From Gnetum montanum (lineage: Eukaryota > Streptophyta > Gnetopsida > Gnetales > Gnetaceae): 64,000 bases of DNA. This document shows positions 12,307 through 24,651 of this stretch, piece after piece. Position 1 is the first letter of the stretch, and each line of letters opens with the position of its first letter. The stretch covers positions 874,509 through 938,508 of the forward strand of contig MNCI01037673.1 of assembly GCA_015680685.1 (NCBI GenBank), written 5' to 3'. The notes beneath the pieces were generated by a model that searched no databases, was not told where the DNA came from, and worked only from the letters and a program-made list of their open reading frames with translations. A program made the translations under genes and the position numbers.

Positions 12307-12889
12307 TGTAGCAATGTTGCCCCGACATTGTCTGGCATCCCAAGGAATTCACGAAGATCCAATGGATCTAGGGTAGAAGACCTGGGGAATACACCTCAAG
12401 CAAGCAAGCATCTCAGGAGTGAGTGCAAGTAGAAGCACAACTTCTTAATGTACATGACAACGCATCTCATGGAGGGTAACCAACTCCAAAATGAGGACCA
12501 TGCAAAGAAGCACACACACAACCTTGTAGACAACATCGGTGAGAGGGGAGATGATGCACCTACAAGGGGAGGTGCCTCACCCCTAGATCCCTCATGATCT
12601 AGTACAAGGTGTGGCCTGGCACTGCACCAAAACTATCTAGTCTTAGCTACCTACATATCTACGACTGCCGTAGAATTAGGGCCATGTAGTTCTCCATGGA
12701 GAAGAGGGGGATGAAGAGGACGTAGAAGAGAGTTGCAATAGGAGGGTGTCCTATTGCTAGCCTGGTACCACCAAGCTGGGGTGGGTTTTCTAACACTTGA
12801 GAGTCACCTAAGGATGCCTCAGAGTGTTCCATGGCCCCCAAACCATGGGGAGAGCCCAATAGAACCACCACTTTGGGACATCTCTCATA
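12307..12889 (-). repeat. Left LTR (3' LTR by element orientation) of LARD
   Basis: This 583-bp LTR is complete. On the minus strand it reads TATGAGAG...GCTACA; the original TG has become TA by one transition, since the partner still has TGTGAGAG. It matches the right LTR at both ends. Overlapping frames on both strands here are short and have no domain. Confidence 0.85.
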
Positions 12890-12905
12890 ATCCTCCCCCA
12901 CACAA
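12890..12905 (-). other. Polypurine tract of LARD
   Basis: On the minus strand this reads as a purine-rich run with GGGGGAGGAT directly before the LTR, as expected for the plus-strand primer. Confidence 0.65.
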
Positions 12906-15900
12906 AGAAGCGATGTCCTCAGAACAGAGCCTAGGATAGCTTCGATTGTACACTTCTAAATGGGTTTGGAACTCCATCAATTTCGGGGATCCGTCAACTC
13001 CTTAGATGCCAGCCTTGAAGGAAGGTACCAATCCCAACACTTGATACATCCTTCCATCCAATGCCTTTCATGAAACGCAAGGGAAAATGGAGGAAGCCCA
13101 AAGACTTCCCTTCTCTATACGAGCAGGAGAGTCCAACCCAAAGGGCCAACATCTCTAAGGCATCCCCTAGATCCATCCGTTCTAAGGGTCTAGAGACATA
13201 TCTTCGTGCGTAAACCCATACTTATGCAAGAAGATAGCTCCTCTTCCACAAGTCCCGCTGAGTTCCTTTGTGAATGGCATCTCAGCACCCATTGATTTTT
13301 TTGAGGGCTCACCAGGGCAACTACCCATGGTGAGGGACTTGGAAACATCACACCGAGAGGGAGGACATGCTCTGAAGAGCCATGTCTCCACAAGAAACTC
13401 ATGCTTGCCAGAACTCCATGTTCTGCTACTCACATCGAGACCCATGGGGTCTCACCAGTGCAACCATCTAAGCACTAATTCCACATGCATCGGTACCATG
13501 CACATTCTCTTTTTCTTATCATGTTTGTTCAAGCTGGTATGAAGGGAGTCAAGCATGTTCTCCCTTACAAACAAGGTACAAGGGCAGATCTTTTGAGCTT
13601 GATCTTGCCATCTGTAGACACTAGCATTGCATGCCTCAATTCATCATTCATCATTCCATAGTATTCCAACAAGAGAGAAGGATCCAAAAATATGTTTGGA
13701 AACTTCTCCAGGAGGCTAACATACAACAAGCCCCAACTATCATCAAAACCTCTTGTGATTGTCCAACATCGAGAATGCCCGCTCGAATGTTAGAACAAGT
13801 GGAGGGTCAATTGGGTAGCCAACCACATAACAATCCTCCATCACCTTATCTCATATTAGCTATAAGCACATCATCAAATGCAACCATAATATCCCTTTCA
13901 TGGAGAAGGATCACCCACATTTGCTACATGCAAACTATCCTTCTCACTCCAAGTTATGGGACAAGCACCATTTTCTGAACACTAGGTCCAGGAATGAATA
14001 TAGAGTCACCTCAGAGAGTAACCAGATCATGAATTCTCCAAGGAACATCACCATTCTCAGAATTTGCATTTCCCCACTATATCAAGAATGATTGCCAATC
14101 TCACAATCAACACCTTTCATTAGATTTTACACTTGCAGGAAGGATCCTCTTTGGGAGGTTTCTTCCATAGGTAAGTATAGTAGCCTAGCTACACCTTACC
14201 CATCATACATGCCCAAGTAGTCAATATAGCCAATAGAACCATATCATGGAATTGTCACCAACTGAGGGAAGACATGGATTCACAAGTCTTACCCAATTTC
14301 AATTTTCCCCTTGAGAACAACTTGAGACACCAAGCAGTTCATCCCTTGAAATTTTATCGAGAGGGATTTCTGTTTCATCTTGGGAGATTTGGGTTTTGTT
14401 TCATATGTCCTAGTCAAGCCCGTTTACATCAATTTGTGGTGGACAAGGCCACATCACTACCTATTATCATTCAACCCAAACAATAGACACAAGTCAGCAA
14501 CAACATCCTACCCATAGGAGGACCAGGTCCTCAAGATAGTTTTACATGGAATGGGCTTTCATCAACATCATTTCCAACTCAAACACAAAATGATTCATCC
14601 CTGAAGGATTTACAACAAGAACCCCAACAAGGAAGTTCCTCTGAAGCCCCCAAAACTAAGAGAGTACACAAGATCATGCCTTGCTTACACAAAGAGCAAT
14701 ATGTATCTTTAATTTACATCAACAACACGACCTTACAAAGGAGGTTTCATGAATTTCACCAGGGTAACAACAACATTCTATCTATGAGAACAAGCCCCAC
14801 GAGTTCATGAACATGGGACCACCGCTAGGAACAAGTCCCAAACATCAACTTGCTTATAGGAGACAACCGTCTCAATACCACTTTCCTTACTATTTTAGGA
14901 ACTGAAGAGGGAATCCATTGAAATGGAGAATGATCCCTCATAAAATTAAGGATTCACCAAGTAATATCGTGATCAACTTTGCTATCCCAAGAAGGAGGTG
15001 TGAACACCAACATGAATTAACATCACACCAGAGACATGGGATAATACATATGAGAGGGATTGTGTGATACATCAGTGTACATAAGGGACACGGTACATGG
15101 GAAAATTCAGCAAGACACCATAGCCTATTAGGCAAAATGAGTCCCCTATTATCGAATCACACCATAAACCGCGAAGGCACCAATAAGTCCCAATCTATGA
15201 GAGTGCATCATAGCTTTCCAAGGCACCAAAAGAAATTAGTCATGAGAGCCCACCAACATGCGCAATTCATTAGAAGCCCCTAATCATGAGAGCATCAGCT
15301 CCAGTGTTTTGAGCACATTCAAGCCCACCAAGCAAGGCCACCAAGAAAAATCGCAATTTCTGTATCTGTAATGTCATTTATTCAAGGATGGACCACCATC
15401 CCAATGTTTGGACAGCTTCTCCATGATTGCTTCCAACATGGAAGAGCAAGTCTAGGTTCCAATACCCAGAACTCGACTCAAATCCACCGCTAGACATCAC
15501 ATTGATTTGAATTTCAGTCAACATTGATCATCTGTGGACAAGATCTTTGCCAGTCCATGAACACAAGAGCATGTGTTCCCAAGATTTGTCCTGTCTCAAG
15601 GACGCTCACCATGCACACACCATCCAGGCATGCCAACAACATCAAGAACACATGGCACCAGTTCATGAGCATAATGGGCAAGGACATGCCCCAGTCTATT
15701 CGTTACAACACTATATCCAACTGAAGAGTTTCCCATGAGGTTTTTAGTAGGATTATACATCAAGGAAAAATGTCCATTTACAACATATAGCAAGGGCGCT
15801 TCAAAACGAGCACCAAGAAAACACCATACATCAAGCTTGGCCTTGTCATAGTGTGTGGCATAGGCCTAGAACCAGGAGACAACTAAGTCACATAGGCAAT

Positions 15901-18137
15901 CCATCCAGCACTTTTGAGGGCATACAATCGATTTGAGAATATCACAAGGATACATTTCACACACCCAAGGATAGGATTACATTCATATATGGGAACATAC
16001 ATGGTATTTGGGAATGCTACCCAAGCCTAAAAGGCTATAGGACAACTACGCAAGCCCATCCTAGGCTAAAGGATTTAGGCCACCAAGAGCATACCATAAA
16101 GAACCATGTTGTTTTGAGAAAAACTTGTCTCTGTCATGAAGTATAAATGATCATTTTTCATTGCATCACTATCTCAAAAGATACATGATCTACCGTCTCA
16201 CTGAACCCACTACACGGGTAACATCGAACGAAAACGATTCGAGACACAAACGCAATGATTGAATAACGAAACACACCAATTGAGTATCCACCATCCTATC
16301 ATAGTGGGATCTCATTGCATTGGCCACTCCTGGGCCATCAGTATCTGGCATGGCCAAGGATACCATTTCATGCCATCTGCTAGCCCAATATCTGTAGGGT
16401 CTAGGACAGATCACCATCCTCTGTTAGTGCTCCCCCAACACTGAGAGGCAAAAAAAAAATCATAATGTACCTGCTGATCCATCATAGCCAAGGTACTGAT
16501 AAATCCGCAACCCAATGTTGGGATTCTGAGACAGAATAATCAATTCATGAAAGTCTCAGGAGCACATATCTTCCCCATAGACATAGTGCTCACAGAGTCA
16601 ACTGAGGTCACCATAGGCTGCATCTTTGTATCCATGCTACCTGCAAAAACTGAGACAAAAGCTCAAAAACATAGAAGTTAGTAGGAACATGATCAACACA
16701 TCAATCTCATACAAAACTATCAAGCATGATCATATAACAAGGTCATATCACTCTTGCACATCATAAAAATCAAGACCTTAGCAACATGCATAAAGATCAA
16801 TCATGCAAACATTGATGGATGAATTACATCCCCACTTGAAGAAACAATTTTATCATGAGGCATAGCAAGAGAGAGATAGCACAATCTCAGAATTTCAAGA
16901 TTCATACACAACAATCATTCCCTGCAACTAACACTAGCCTCAACCAGGACCAAAATCTCAACACAATCGTATGAGTCATGGGCAATAGACAATCGTCATC
17001 TCAACCCAAAAATAAGGTGGAAGACCAAGGTCTATCCAACAACAAGTCTACATCAAACCAATTCTCGCAAAAATGAGTGAAATCATGAAGGATGCATTCA
17101 CAAGAAGACTCTCATCAAAAGAGATGCGGTCTCAACAAGAACCAACAATAGGATGACCCACACCAGTAGTCTTCGAATTAGAGTGACAAAGAAATGTCAC
17201 CAATCAAAATGGTGATGCCACAAACCCAAGGGCAACACCACTAGCTCAACAAGGAGCACAACTCACAAAGATCAACAATAAGGACGATCATGACTCATGC
17301 AAAATAAGTTGTCAAACAAGACAAAAAACATTTGGCTTTGGGATGACATAAACAACCACTGCATCTTCAATGTTCCCAAAAATAAGTCATCATACTCTAT
17401 AAAACTTTAAGCCTTGCGTTACGAATGATAGACATGACCACGATAACATGCTTGTAGAATTTGAAGGCGCAACTAAGAAGACATGCATACAAAAATAGAC
17501 AAACATACAAGAACATGCACGAAAGTACGAAGTTTACTGGCAAAGGTCTTAGTCCACCCATAATAAGGCTCACCAGGAGCACATGTCTGAAAGACCTCCA
17601 ACCTGAGGTACCTGGGAACCATCTTGTCCCATGTATTTTCCCATACTCACTGTATCTAGGGTGAATGGGAGTGCCAAGGATATCATATCCTACATGATTC
17701 AACAAATGTCTTCTCAAAACATGTCATCTGGGTGGAAACTAAAGCGGAGATTGGGTTCGATTCATCCCAGATGAATCACTGGAGACCTGAGATGAGAGCT
17801 CCTTGAGCAACAAAATTCCTGAGTTGCTAGTAGAACTCCCCTCAACCATATCGCATACAATCACAACTAGTCCAACCACAAGTAAACAAGTGGGGGACAT
17901 CACCACAATGCCATCGTTTACATCCTCACAGAGAGCAACATACATCAGTTTCTCAAAATTTATCATCTATCCCCTCATGAAGAGCATTGAACATTGCCAT
18001 TAGGCAACTCTTCAAAAATACATAAGGATATGATCCTAGATCACTTAGGTATCAATCCGGAGGGACATTAACCAAACAAGCTCAATGGAGTAAGAAAACC
18101 AAAGAACACAATCATATCACAATACAATTTCAAAAAT
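12906..18137 (-). other. Non-coding interior of LARD
   Basis: About 5.2 kb. The longest open stretches (13631-13978 plus, 17397-17717 minus) are about 110 codons, resemble no gag, protease, RT, RNase H or integrase motif, and overlap frames on the other strand. The plus strand is rich in CA-type words ('caccatc', 'accaaca') from end to end, with no obvious internal tandem repeat. Confidence 0.7.
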
Positions 18138-18149
18138 GCTCCGATACCA
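18138..18149 (-). other. Primer-binding site of LARD (initiator tRNA-Met)
   Basis: On the minus strand this is TGGTATCGGAGC, one base from the common TGGTATCAGAGC. It lies two bases inside the right LTR, which sets the element's orientation and start of minus-strand synthesis. Confidence 0.85.
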
Positions 18150-18151
18150 TT

Positions 18152-18539
18152 TGTAACAACGTTGCCCCGATGTTGTTCGACACCCCAAGGAATTCACGAA
18201 GATCCAATGGCTCTGGGATAGAAGACCTAGGGAATATGCCTNNNNNNNNNNNNNNNNNNNNNNNNNNNNNNNNNNNNNNNNNNNNNNNNNNNNNNNNNNN
18301 NNNNNNNNNNNNNNNNNNNNTAGAATTAGGGCCATGTAGTTCTCCATGGAGAAGAGGGGGATGAAGAGGACGTAGAAGAGAGTTGCAATAGGAGGGTGTC
18401 CTATTGCTAGCTTGGTACCACCAAGCTAGGGTGGGTTGTCTAACACTTGAGAGTCACTCGAGGATGCCTCAGAGTGTTTCATCGCCCTCGAACCATGGGG
18501 AGAGCCCAAGAGAACCACCACTCTGGAACATCTCTCACA
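18152..18539 (-). repeat. Right LTR (5' LTR by element orientation) of LARD, with gap
   Basis: It starts TGTAACAAC and ends CTCTCACA on the plus strand. An N run (18242-18320) replaces the part that corresponds to 12397-12669 of the left LTR. The stretch before the gap differs from the partner at many sites, while the first 90 bases after the gap are identical. Confidence 0.85.
18242..18320. other. Assembly gap (79 N)
   Basis: By alignment to the left LTR about 273 bp are missing here, so the stated gap size is too small. Confidence 0.9.
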
Positions 18540-18544
18540 GATAT
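18540..18544 (+). repeat. Target-site duplication (right) of LARD: GATAT
   Basis: Second copy of the 5-bp target site, followed by B1 sequence ('gctcaatctagatcc') that continues the interrupted pre-RT region. Confidence 0.9.
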
Positions 18545-18773
18545 GCTCAATCTAGATCCAAGTTGGTACAACAAAATATCATTTTGGAAGAAGGTTTCAA
18601 ACCTCTTAAATAGTATGTTATAAAATTTTATCTAGCTATAAGCCTTACTATAAAAGAAGAAATCACTAAAGTCTCTAATGTCAGATTTATTTGTCCTATT
18701 AACTATTTTGATTACATTTCTAGCATGGTTGTAGTTTCCAATAAGAATGGTGGCATTCACATATGCATTGTTT
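18545..18773 (+). pseudogene. N-terminal fragment of RT from B1
   Basis: The frame has IKEEITKVSN, a FICPINYFD block and VVVSNKNGGIHICI, which match the start of Ty3/Gypsy RT (normally ...NIVPVKKKNGKIRVC). B3 carries the same block at about 42580-42700. The RT stops here: within about four bases the sequence runs into an LTR, so the rest of pol is absent from B1. Confidence 0.75.
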
Positions 18774-19140
18774 TATATCCACTTTGACTTTTCTGCATAA
18801 GTTATAGTTTCAGGAACATTCTATAGCTTCTTAGCTCAATGCCATCTTTAGCAATTTAGATTCAATGCTTTATGTCATTAGCAACATGGTTTCTAGTCTC
18901 TATCTTTAGATTTTGCTAGAAGTAATGTCTCACATTTTCTATAGCATCATTATTTGGCTGCTCATCTATGATATTTAGTTTCAACATCTAACATCATCTT
19001 CTGCATTGTTACTAACTTCAACTTTTGGTAAAATCTTTCTTTTAATGTATAATGTCATTTTTGCTCTTCAACATTCCATGTCAACCTTGTTATGGGCTCT
19101 AATGTGTTATTTCTTTACAATGCAGAAGGAATTTTTGGTC

Positions 19141-19150
19141 TATAAATAGG
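19141..19150 (+). promoter_or_regulatory. TATA box of B LTR a
   Basis: TATAAATAGG, identical to 47081-47090 in LTR c and at the same distance from the LTR start. LTR b has a degraded version near 24390. Confidence 0.6.
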
Positions 19151-19375
19151 AGGATACCTTGAAATAGAAAGAGGTTAGCATCTTCCTAATCATTCTTGCT
19201 CCCAAGTGCAATTTTCTTCTTGCTTGTATTTTGGTGATTTGGGAAGCTTTCCAAAGACTCCTCCTCTCTACAAAATAATTATTCCCCTCCCATATATTAT
19301 CAAAGCTTTTATGATTCTCTCTTTTCCTTCCCTACTAATGCATCTGTATCACCTTTGTGCTATCCTCTTGACATA

Positions 19376-19447
19376 GAGAGATCGCTAGGCTAGCACATCG
19401 ATCTAGTCCAAAGAGAGATCCCCAGGCTAGCACATCAATCTAGTCCA
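19376..19447 (+). repeat. 36-bp tandem duplication in LTR a
   Basis: Two adjacent copies of 'gagagatc...ggctagcacatc' followed by 'atctagtccaa', differing at three or four sites. LTR b and c have only one copy, so it arose in this LTR. Confidence 0.8.
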
Positions 19448-20032
19448 ATGTTTCCTTGTTAGGTTCAGTATCCACAATGTTCTTGTTAGATCTGCATTAG
19501 GCACAAGCATTAGAAAGAGAGCACAGTAACATAGCTCCTTGTCAGACATCCTTGATCCATGATATATTTCTTAGGATCCTTATAGTAGTTTCCTATGTTT
19601 CTTTTCTACAATTATGATTTTCCCATTTTAGTTTGCTATCTTTGGCATTGTATTGAATCTATTTTAAGTATTTCCTCTTATTTCAAGGGTGTGACTTTTA
19701 ATAGAAGTGATTTGCTTTTTATTTTTAATTATTCATACCATTGCTTCTTTATCAACCACATGCATGTTTTGTTTTGCCTTGTATCATATTGTGTATGTAT
19801 TTCCCATTCATTCTTACTTTTTTAGTTATTCCACACACATCATTATTTACTTCATACTTAGTGTTTGGGAAAAACAATATCTCAAGTTGTCAAATTTTTC
19901 CAATGATCTACAAACCCCATTTTAATTGAAGAAAGTTATTTTCATAGACCATTTTGTGGTTGCAAGATTTCTTAGCTTAGCTTCACGTTATTTTGTATTA
20001 GATCTCAAGTTATCATGATCTTTATTGTAACA

Positions 20033-20060
20033 TCTTTCTAACTCTAGAAGGAGAACCTCT
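20033..20060 (+). other. Primer-binding-site-like motif of B2
   Basis: Immediately after the LTR lies 'ctctagaaggagaacc'. B3 has 'actagaaggaggacc' at the same place (after 30593) and C has 'gctagaaggagggc' after 25889. The shared CTAGAAGGAG core is probably the tRNA primer site; I cannot assign the tRNA with confidence. Confidence 0.5.
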
Positions 20061-20288
20061 AAAAATTAATGTTATTTCTAGGATTCACTTTCTACTATAC
20101 TCTTCTAAGTATGAATGATGTGTTGTGTTGAAAAATTGGTGTCACAACATTTTCTTGTGACTTTTATGTTTTCTTTAAACATATATTTCTCACTCTCTAT
20201 TTTAAGTGCAAACTTGTTTGCAAGAAAAACCAAAGCTCTAGTAACAACCTTGTGAAGTCATAGTTACTTTTGCAACACGATCATAGTT

Positions 20289-22365
20289 ATGGCATCATCT
20301 TCTAATTTGTGCTTCTCTAAAATTTAGTAGCTTATTAACTTGAGGAGAAATTAGGAATTGTCAAAAGGGCTAAGCTTAAGAAACTATAAGATTGCTTGTG
20401 CCAAATGAGAGCTGGGCTACTTACTTACACTAGACATGTTCAAGCTCATGGTAGAATATGAGTGAGATAATGACCTACCACCTTTCCTTCATAATATAAA
20501 TCATACAATTGAACTAGATTAGGAAGAAGCTAATAAAATTATAGAGTTTATCATAAAGTAGGAAAAGATACATCTATATGTCAAGAAGGCTAGAATGACA
20601 ACCATCTTGAATTCACCTCTTGGTCCTTACATCACTATTAGAGGAAGGAAATAAAGCATAGCCTTTAAATTGAACATTCATCTAATAGATGAAGATGAAA
20701 AACCAATAGGAGAGCTTGGCAATAGCAATCCTCTATCACCTCATATTCATAACATTAGCATCACAATTGCTCAAATTTTTTCACTTAGATCTATTCCTCC
20801 TACCATAGAATCACTTAGCCTTCCTACAAGTTGTGCTTCTCCTTACCATATGTTTTCTTCCAATAACTTTAGTAATCTCCATTCCCTCTTCCAATCCTTT
20901 ATTACACTATTCCTCAATTATAATCTATCATATCATATTTTCAATTCATTCCTCTTATTGTTTCCACTACTCTGCCATTATTTAGCATTCCCCAACTTGC
21001 TCATATATCTTCTTTTTCTATGTATCCACCTAACTTAGTTTCATTAGATCTACCCACTTCTATAATCTTTGAATATATTTCATACATGCAACCTCCTATG
21101 ATATTATGACTTGCCACTATAGCTCAACATGCTTTTTACTCCCCTAGAACAAATTTGCATCTATTAGCATTGGTCAATGATGTGATGCTTCATCTCCAAA
21201 TCATTGAAAATAAAGCAACCAAAGCATTAAACATGTAAGAAAATTTTCCTATTTACTTGGATTGGATCTTAAATGATCCTATAAGCATTATATTCTCTTG
21301 TCAATCTTGCCTAAAGGAATTTCATTGCTATCACTTACAAAGTATAATGAAAAAACATGGAATCATATGATCACATTCAGGAATAAGTGCATGCTTCTTG
21401 CTCCTTACCATCACATCATGCTAAAGTGCTTCTTCAATTCTCTCTTTATAAGACCCCTAGAATGGTATACATACTTAGCATCTAGGTCTATTACCTCTCT
21501 AGAGCAACTTCTTGTAGCCTTCATTAAATGCTTTAAGTTTAATGTTTCTCAAAGTACCAGTGTCATGTCTTTTATGGTCATCAAATAATATTTGAGTGAG
21601 TCCATTGACAAATTTATCTTTTGATGGATAATAACATCAACTAAACTATCTTATCATTTGGAGGAATGACACCTAGAAGACATCTTTAAAGTTGTAGTGA
21701 TTGACTAGATTCATAAGAGGATGGCTTTTCCTAAGTCTCATTCTTTGAATGATGCTTTTCTATCTACAAAATGCATTGAAGAACCTATTATTTATTGTAG
21801 TGATCATGAATTTCTATCAATTAGTAAAAATGATAACAAGGCTATAAAATAAGAGAAGAAACAACTAACTTCTTAGGGGTTTTCTTCTTTTTCTAAGGGA
21901 TAAAACAACACTTCCTCAATTGCTTCATCTATCACTCAACAATGGAAACTTAAAAGAAATAAAGATTAGTATACCAAGATACCCATGATATACTTTCTAA
22001 TTCTTAATAATCTTCTTAGGGATGGCCATCTTAAGAATAAGCAAGCTTCTAATTGAGCAAGGGCATGTTATTTTTACATTTAGCTTATAACAATGGATTC
22101 TTTTCAAAGATAAGAAGGTAACCCTAAGGTGCTTAATTGGTATAACTACCAAAAGCATTGCTACTATCATGAGATTGCTAGTCATGACATTGATAATTGC
22201 AAGAATATAAAGGATGATATTCAAGATCTCATAGATAAGGGCAAGATAGTAGTGGAAAGAAAGCTATCCACTATGCATCTAGACAATCAAGAGCTAGAAG
22301 TATTTCAAAACCTCTTGGAAGCTAAAATACTATTTCAACTTTCAAGCATGTATATAAACTCATAA
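20289..22365 (+). pseudogene. gag and linker of B2
   Basis: A start ATG at 20289 opens MASSSNLC, as in B3 (30997). The N-terminal part is readable with stops; 20670-21038 is open. The capsid signature lies at 21298-21600 (LEWYTYLASRSITSLEQLL then a long helical block). The CCHC-like linker is open at 22129-22365: WYNYQKHCYYHEIASHDIDNC then DIQDLIDKGKIVV. The product would be the Gag polyprotein. B1 and B3 have the same layout. Confidence 0.82.
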
Positions 22366-23090
22366 CCCCCTACTAAGGGAGGAAGCCTTGATCATCAACT
22401 ATTCTGATTACAAGTATCATCAATGATTTTTTTCATGAAATAAAAAGCCTCATGTAATTTGTTGTTTTGACTATGATACCCCTTCATTAAATCCAAATCA
22501 TTCTTCCTCATCTCCTTATTGCATTCCTACTATTCTAGATAACGAAAGCTCAGCTACATCTCATGATATTACCTATGCCTATCACTCAACTTCTATGACT
22601 CAACCCATCTATCCTTTCTATTTCCATCCTATTCCATACCATGTTGAATTCAAAAATATTCCTTCAACTACTAAATCTCAGACATCCACTCACCCTGTTC
22701 CATCACCTCAAGTGAAAATCCCTATCTATTGCTAATAAACCAATGAGTCACAATCAAGCAAGTAGAAGGTAAAACTTACTGATGCATAAAAGAAACCTTC
22801 TAAAACATCAAACAAGGATTTCTTTCAACAACAGTAAGAGATTTCTTCTTCAAGTAGCATCCTATCTTCATCTAATCCCATACAACCAATCACACTAATA
22901 CTTATGCCACAAGCATCTCAACCTATGAATAATAAAGTCCTACAATAAATGATTATCATTGTCCATCCTTAAGATACTGAATTGTCCTTGTAAAACCTCA
23001 TAGCAACTTCTAAAGAGCATTATGTAACTTTATATGATGTTCTTAAGATAATTATGATTCTAACATTCTTGATAAGATGAAGTTATATCT
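22366..23090 (+). pseudogene. Gag-protease connecting region of B2
   Basis: Low-complexity Ser/Thr/Pro/Tyr-rich translation with stops, aligned to B1 6100-6840. No domain is recognised. It links the CCHC-like block to the protease. Confidence 0.5.
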
Positions 23091-23780
23091 TTCTTTTTTA
23101 AAGTCCCTCATCATGGATTTGATAGTCTAAACTTCCATGGTAAGAATATCAAGATTTATTTGAATACAAAAGATATTTGTCAGCTACCCCTATATATCAC
23201 CATTAAAGTATCACCTCAAGCTTCAGTTTCTTTGATGCATGTTCATATGGTGCCAAATATAACATGGTCACATGGGTTGTTATCAAGCATCTCAGTTTCC
23301 ATGATCATATAGCTTTCAATGAAACCTACACTAACCTCATTTTATTTAATGGTACACAAGTAGAAGTCATAGGATCCATTAGGTTACCATTCATAGTAGG
23401 TGGTTCTATAGTTTGAATCCCTCTTCATTATTGTACATGATTGTCTTGATGTCAATGGAATACCAAGACATCCTTGGCTAGCTTAACATCATGTGGTATC
23501 ATCTCCTATACATCAAGGGATACATTTTCCTTTTTGTAATTGTGAGATAATTATCTCAACTGACAAATAGGTTCCAAGTATTTTTCAGCTTGACCTTATC
23601 AGCTTAGTGGTGAACTAGCACATAACAAACTTAAACCTATAGGTAAGCCTACACTCTATTTACAACATCGAGTTTGTTAATTTAGGCTTTGTAGAACTTA
23701 ACATATCCTTGCCTAGGAAGAAGAATTTCTCTTATCCTTCTCATACAACTACTTGAAAATTTATTGCTAACATGATAACA
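23090..23780 (+). pseudogene. Aspartic protease of B2
   Basis: Aligns with B1 6840-7590. A LYITIKVSPQASVSLMHV block precedes the active-site region, which is badly mutated. The block HPWLA(stop)HHVVSSP, at about 23465-23515, matches ILGHPWLSQHHVVSS of B1. Stops and a frameshift make it non-functional. Confidence 0.65.
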
Positions 23781-24073
23781 TTGAACACTTGAGTTCTGAA
23801 ATGCCTACACTTAATCCTTTGTTTGCCACCTTCTATGAGTAATGAAAATTTACTAATATCTACTAAGAATACTTTTGTTTTTCTCTCCTACCATTTACTA
23901 TTATCATAACGATAATTAGTGCATAGATCAATGTTAATACTTTCTGCTATTTTCTATAATTATTACAATGCACAGTGATGGTTTTAGAAATTGAAGTATG
24001 ACACATCATAACATTTGACAATGTATTTCATTTACACTTAATCCTTATTTACTGCTTTTCTTGAGTAGTGTGT
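23781..24073 (+). other. B2 spacer, joined directly to LTR b
   Basis: Matches B1 7600-7880, then breaks off within about six bases of the LTR start ('agtagtg' then TGTATCC). Antisense frame, RT, RNase H and integrase are all missing in B2. Confidence 0.7.
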
Positions 24074-24651
24074 TGTATCCACTTTGGATTTTTCTACATG
24101 TTAAAGTCCTAGGTGCATTTTGTGAATTTACAATGTTAAAGCCATCTTTAGCTTTCTAGAAATGATGTGTTGCATCATCAATAACATCATTTTAGGTTCA
24201 TCCTCTATGACTCTTAGTTTCAACATTCGATGTTCGTTCCAGTGTCAATCCTACATTTGACACCTAATGTCAATTTTCATAGCAATTAACTTCACATCGA
24301 TTATTTTATCTAGAATTTTCTAGAACATTTTGGAAGATTTTGTGGACCCTAATGCATTATTTCTACAAGATATATGAGGAATTTTTCATCTAAAAGTAAG
24401 AGGATATCCATAAGTAGAAAGGGGTTGGCATTTGTTATCATTTGGCTATCATTTTGGTGGGTTGCTATTTTTTATAATTTGGCTTTTAGAAACAATTAGT
24501 GTCTACTTAGCATTTGGTAACTATCTCTACCACTCAACATATTTTTTTCTCCTTCTAAAGACTCTACCTCTTTGGAGAATAATTGTACTCTATTTGGAGA
24601 TAATCAACTCCTATGATTTTTCTCTCCTTTTTCTTGCTAACACATTGTATC
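24074..24651 (+). repeat. B-family LTR b, left part
   Basis: Starts TGTATCCACTTTGG and aligns with LTR a and c. It is broken by element C after GTATC and resumes at 29964. Confidence 0.85.
24647..24651 (+). repeat. Target-site duplication (left) of C: GTATC
   Basis: GTATC is present on both sides of C (again at 29964-29968). Removing C and one copy restores the LTR sequence seen in LTR a and c. Confidence 0.85.

Larger units (their letters stand above)
12307..18539 (-). mobile_element. LARD-like non-coding LTR retrotransposon, minus orientation
   Basis: The element has two LTRs, a 5-bp target duplication, a primer-binding site complementary to initiator tRNA-Met, and a purine-rich tract, but its 5.2 kb interior has no gag or pol trace on either strand. 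That fits a Large Retrotransposon Derivative, a non-autonomous class mobilised in trans. Orientation follows from the primer-binding site next to the right LTR on the minus strand. Its base composition differs sharply from the surroundings: the plus strand is rich in A and C, and GC is visibly higher than in B. The right LTR holds an N gap. Confidence 0.85.
4578..18773 (+). mobile_element. B1: Tat/Ogre-like Ty3/Gypsy element, interrupted by a LARD
   Basis: B1 holds gag, a CCHC-like linker, protease, a long antisense frame, and only the first part of reverse transcriptase before it stops at the start of an LTR (18774). Its 5' LTR and gag start were displaced by A1. A LARD-like element (12307-18539) splits the region just before RT; the two halves join in register with B3, where this region (about 42380-42500) is uninterrupted. 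RNase H and integrase are missing from B1. Confidence 0.82.
18774..20032 (+). repeat. B-family LTR a (between B1 and B2)
   Basis: This 1,259-bp LTR starts TATATCCACTTT (original TG mutated to TA) and ends AACA. It aligns with LTR b and LTR c over its whole length and is followed directly by the B primer-site motif. It contains a 36-bp tandem duplication at about 19376-19447. Open frames inside it (for example 19595-19825) have no domain. Confidence 0.85.

Noticed and set aside
13182-18003. Many 60-115 codon frames on both strands of the LARD interior
   Set aside because: They overlap each other on opposite strands, show no domain, and are explained by the low T content of one strand reducing stop codons.
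19595-19929. Hydrophobic overlapping frames in LTR a
   Set aside because: They lie in an LTR and arise from T-rich sequence; the other B LTRs do not keep them open.
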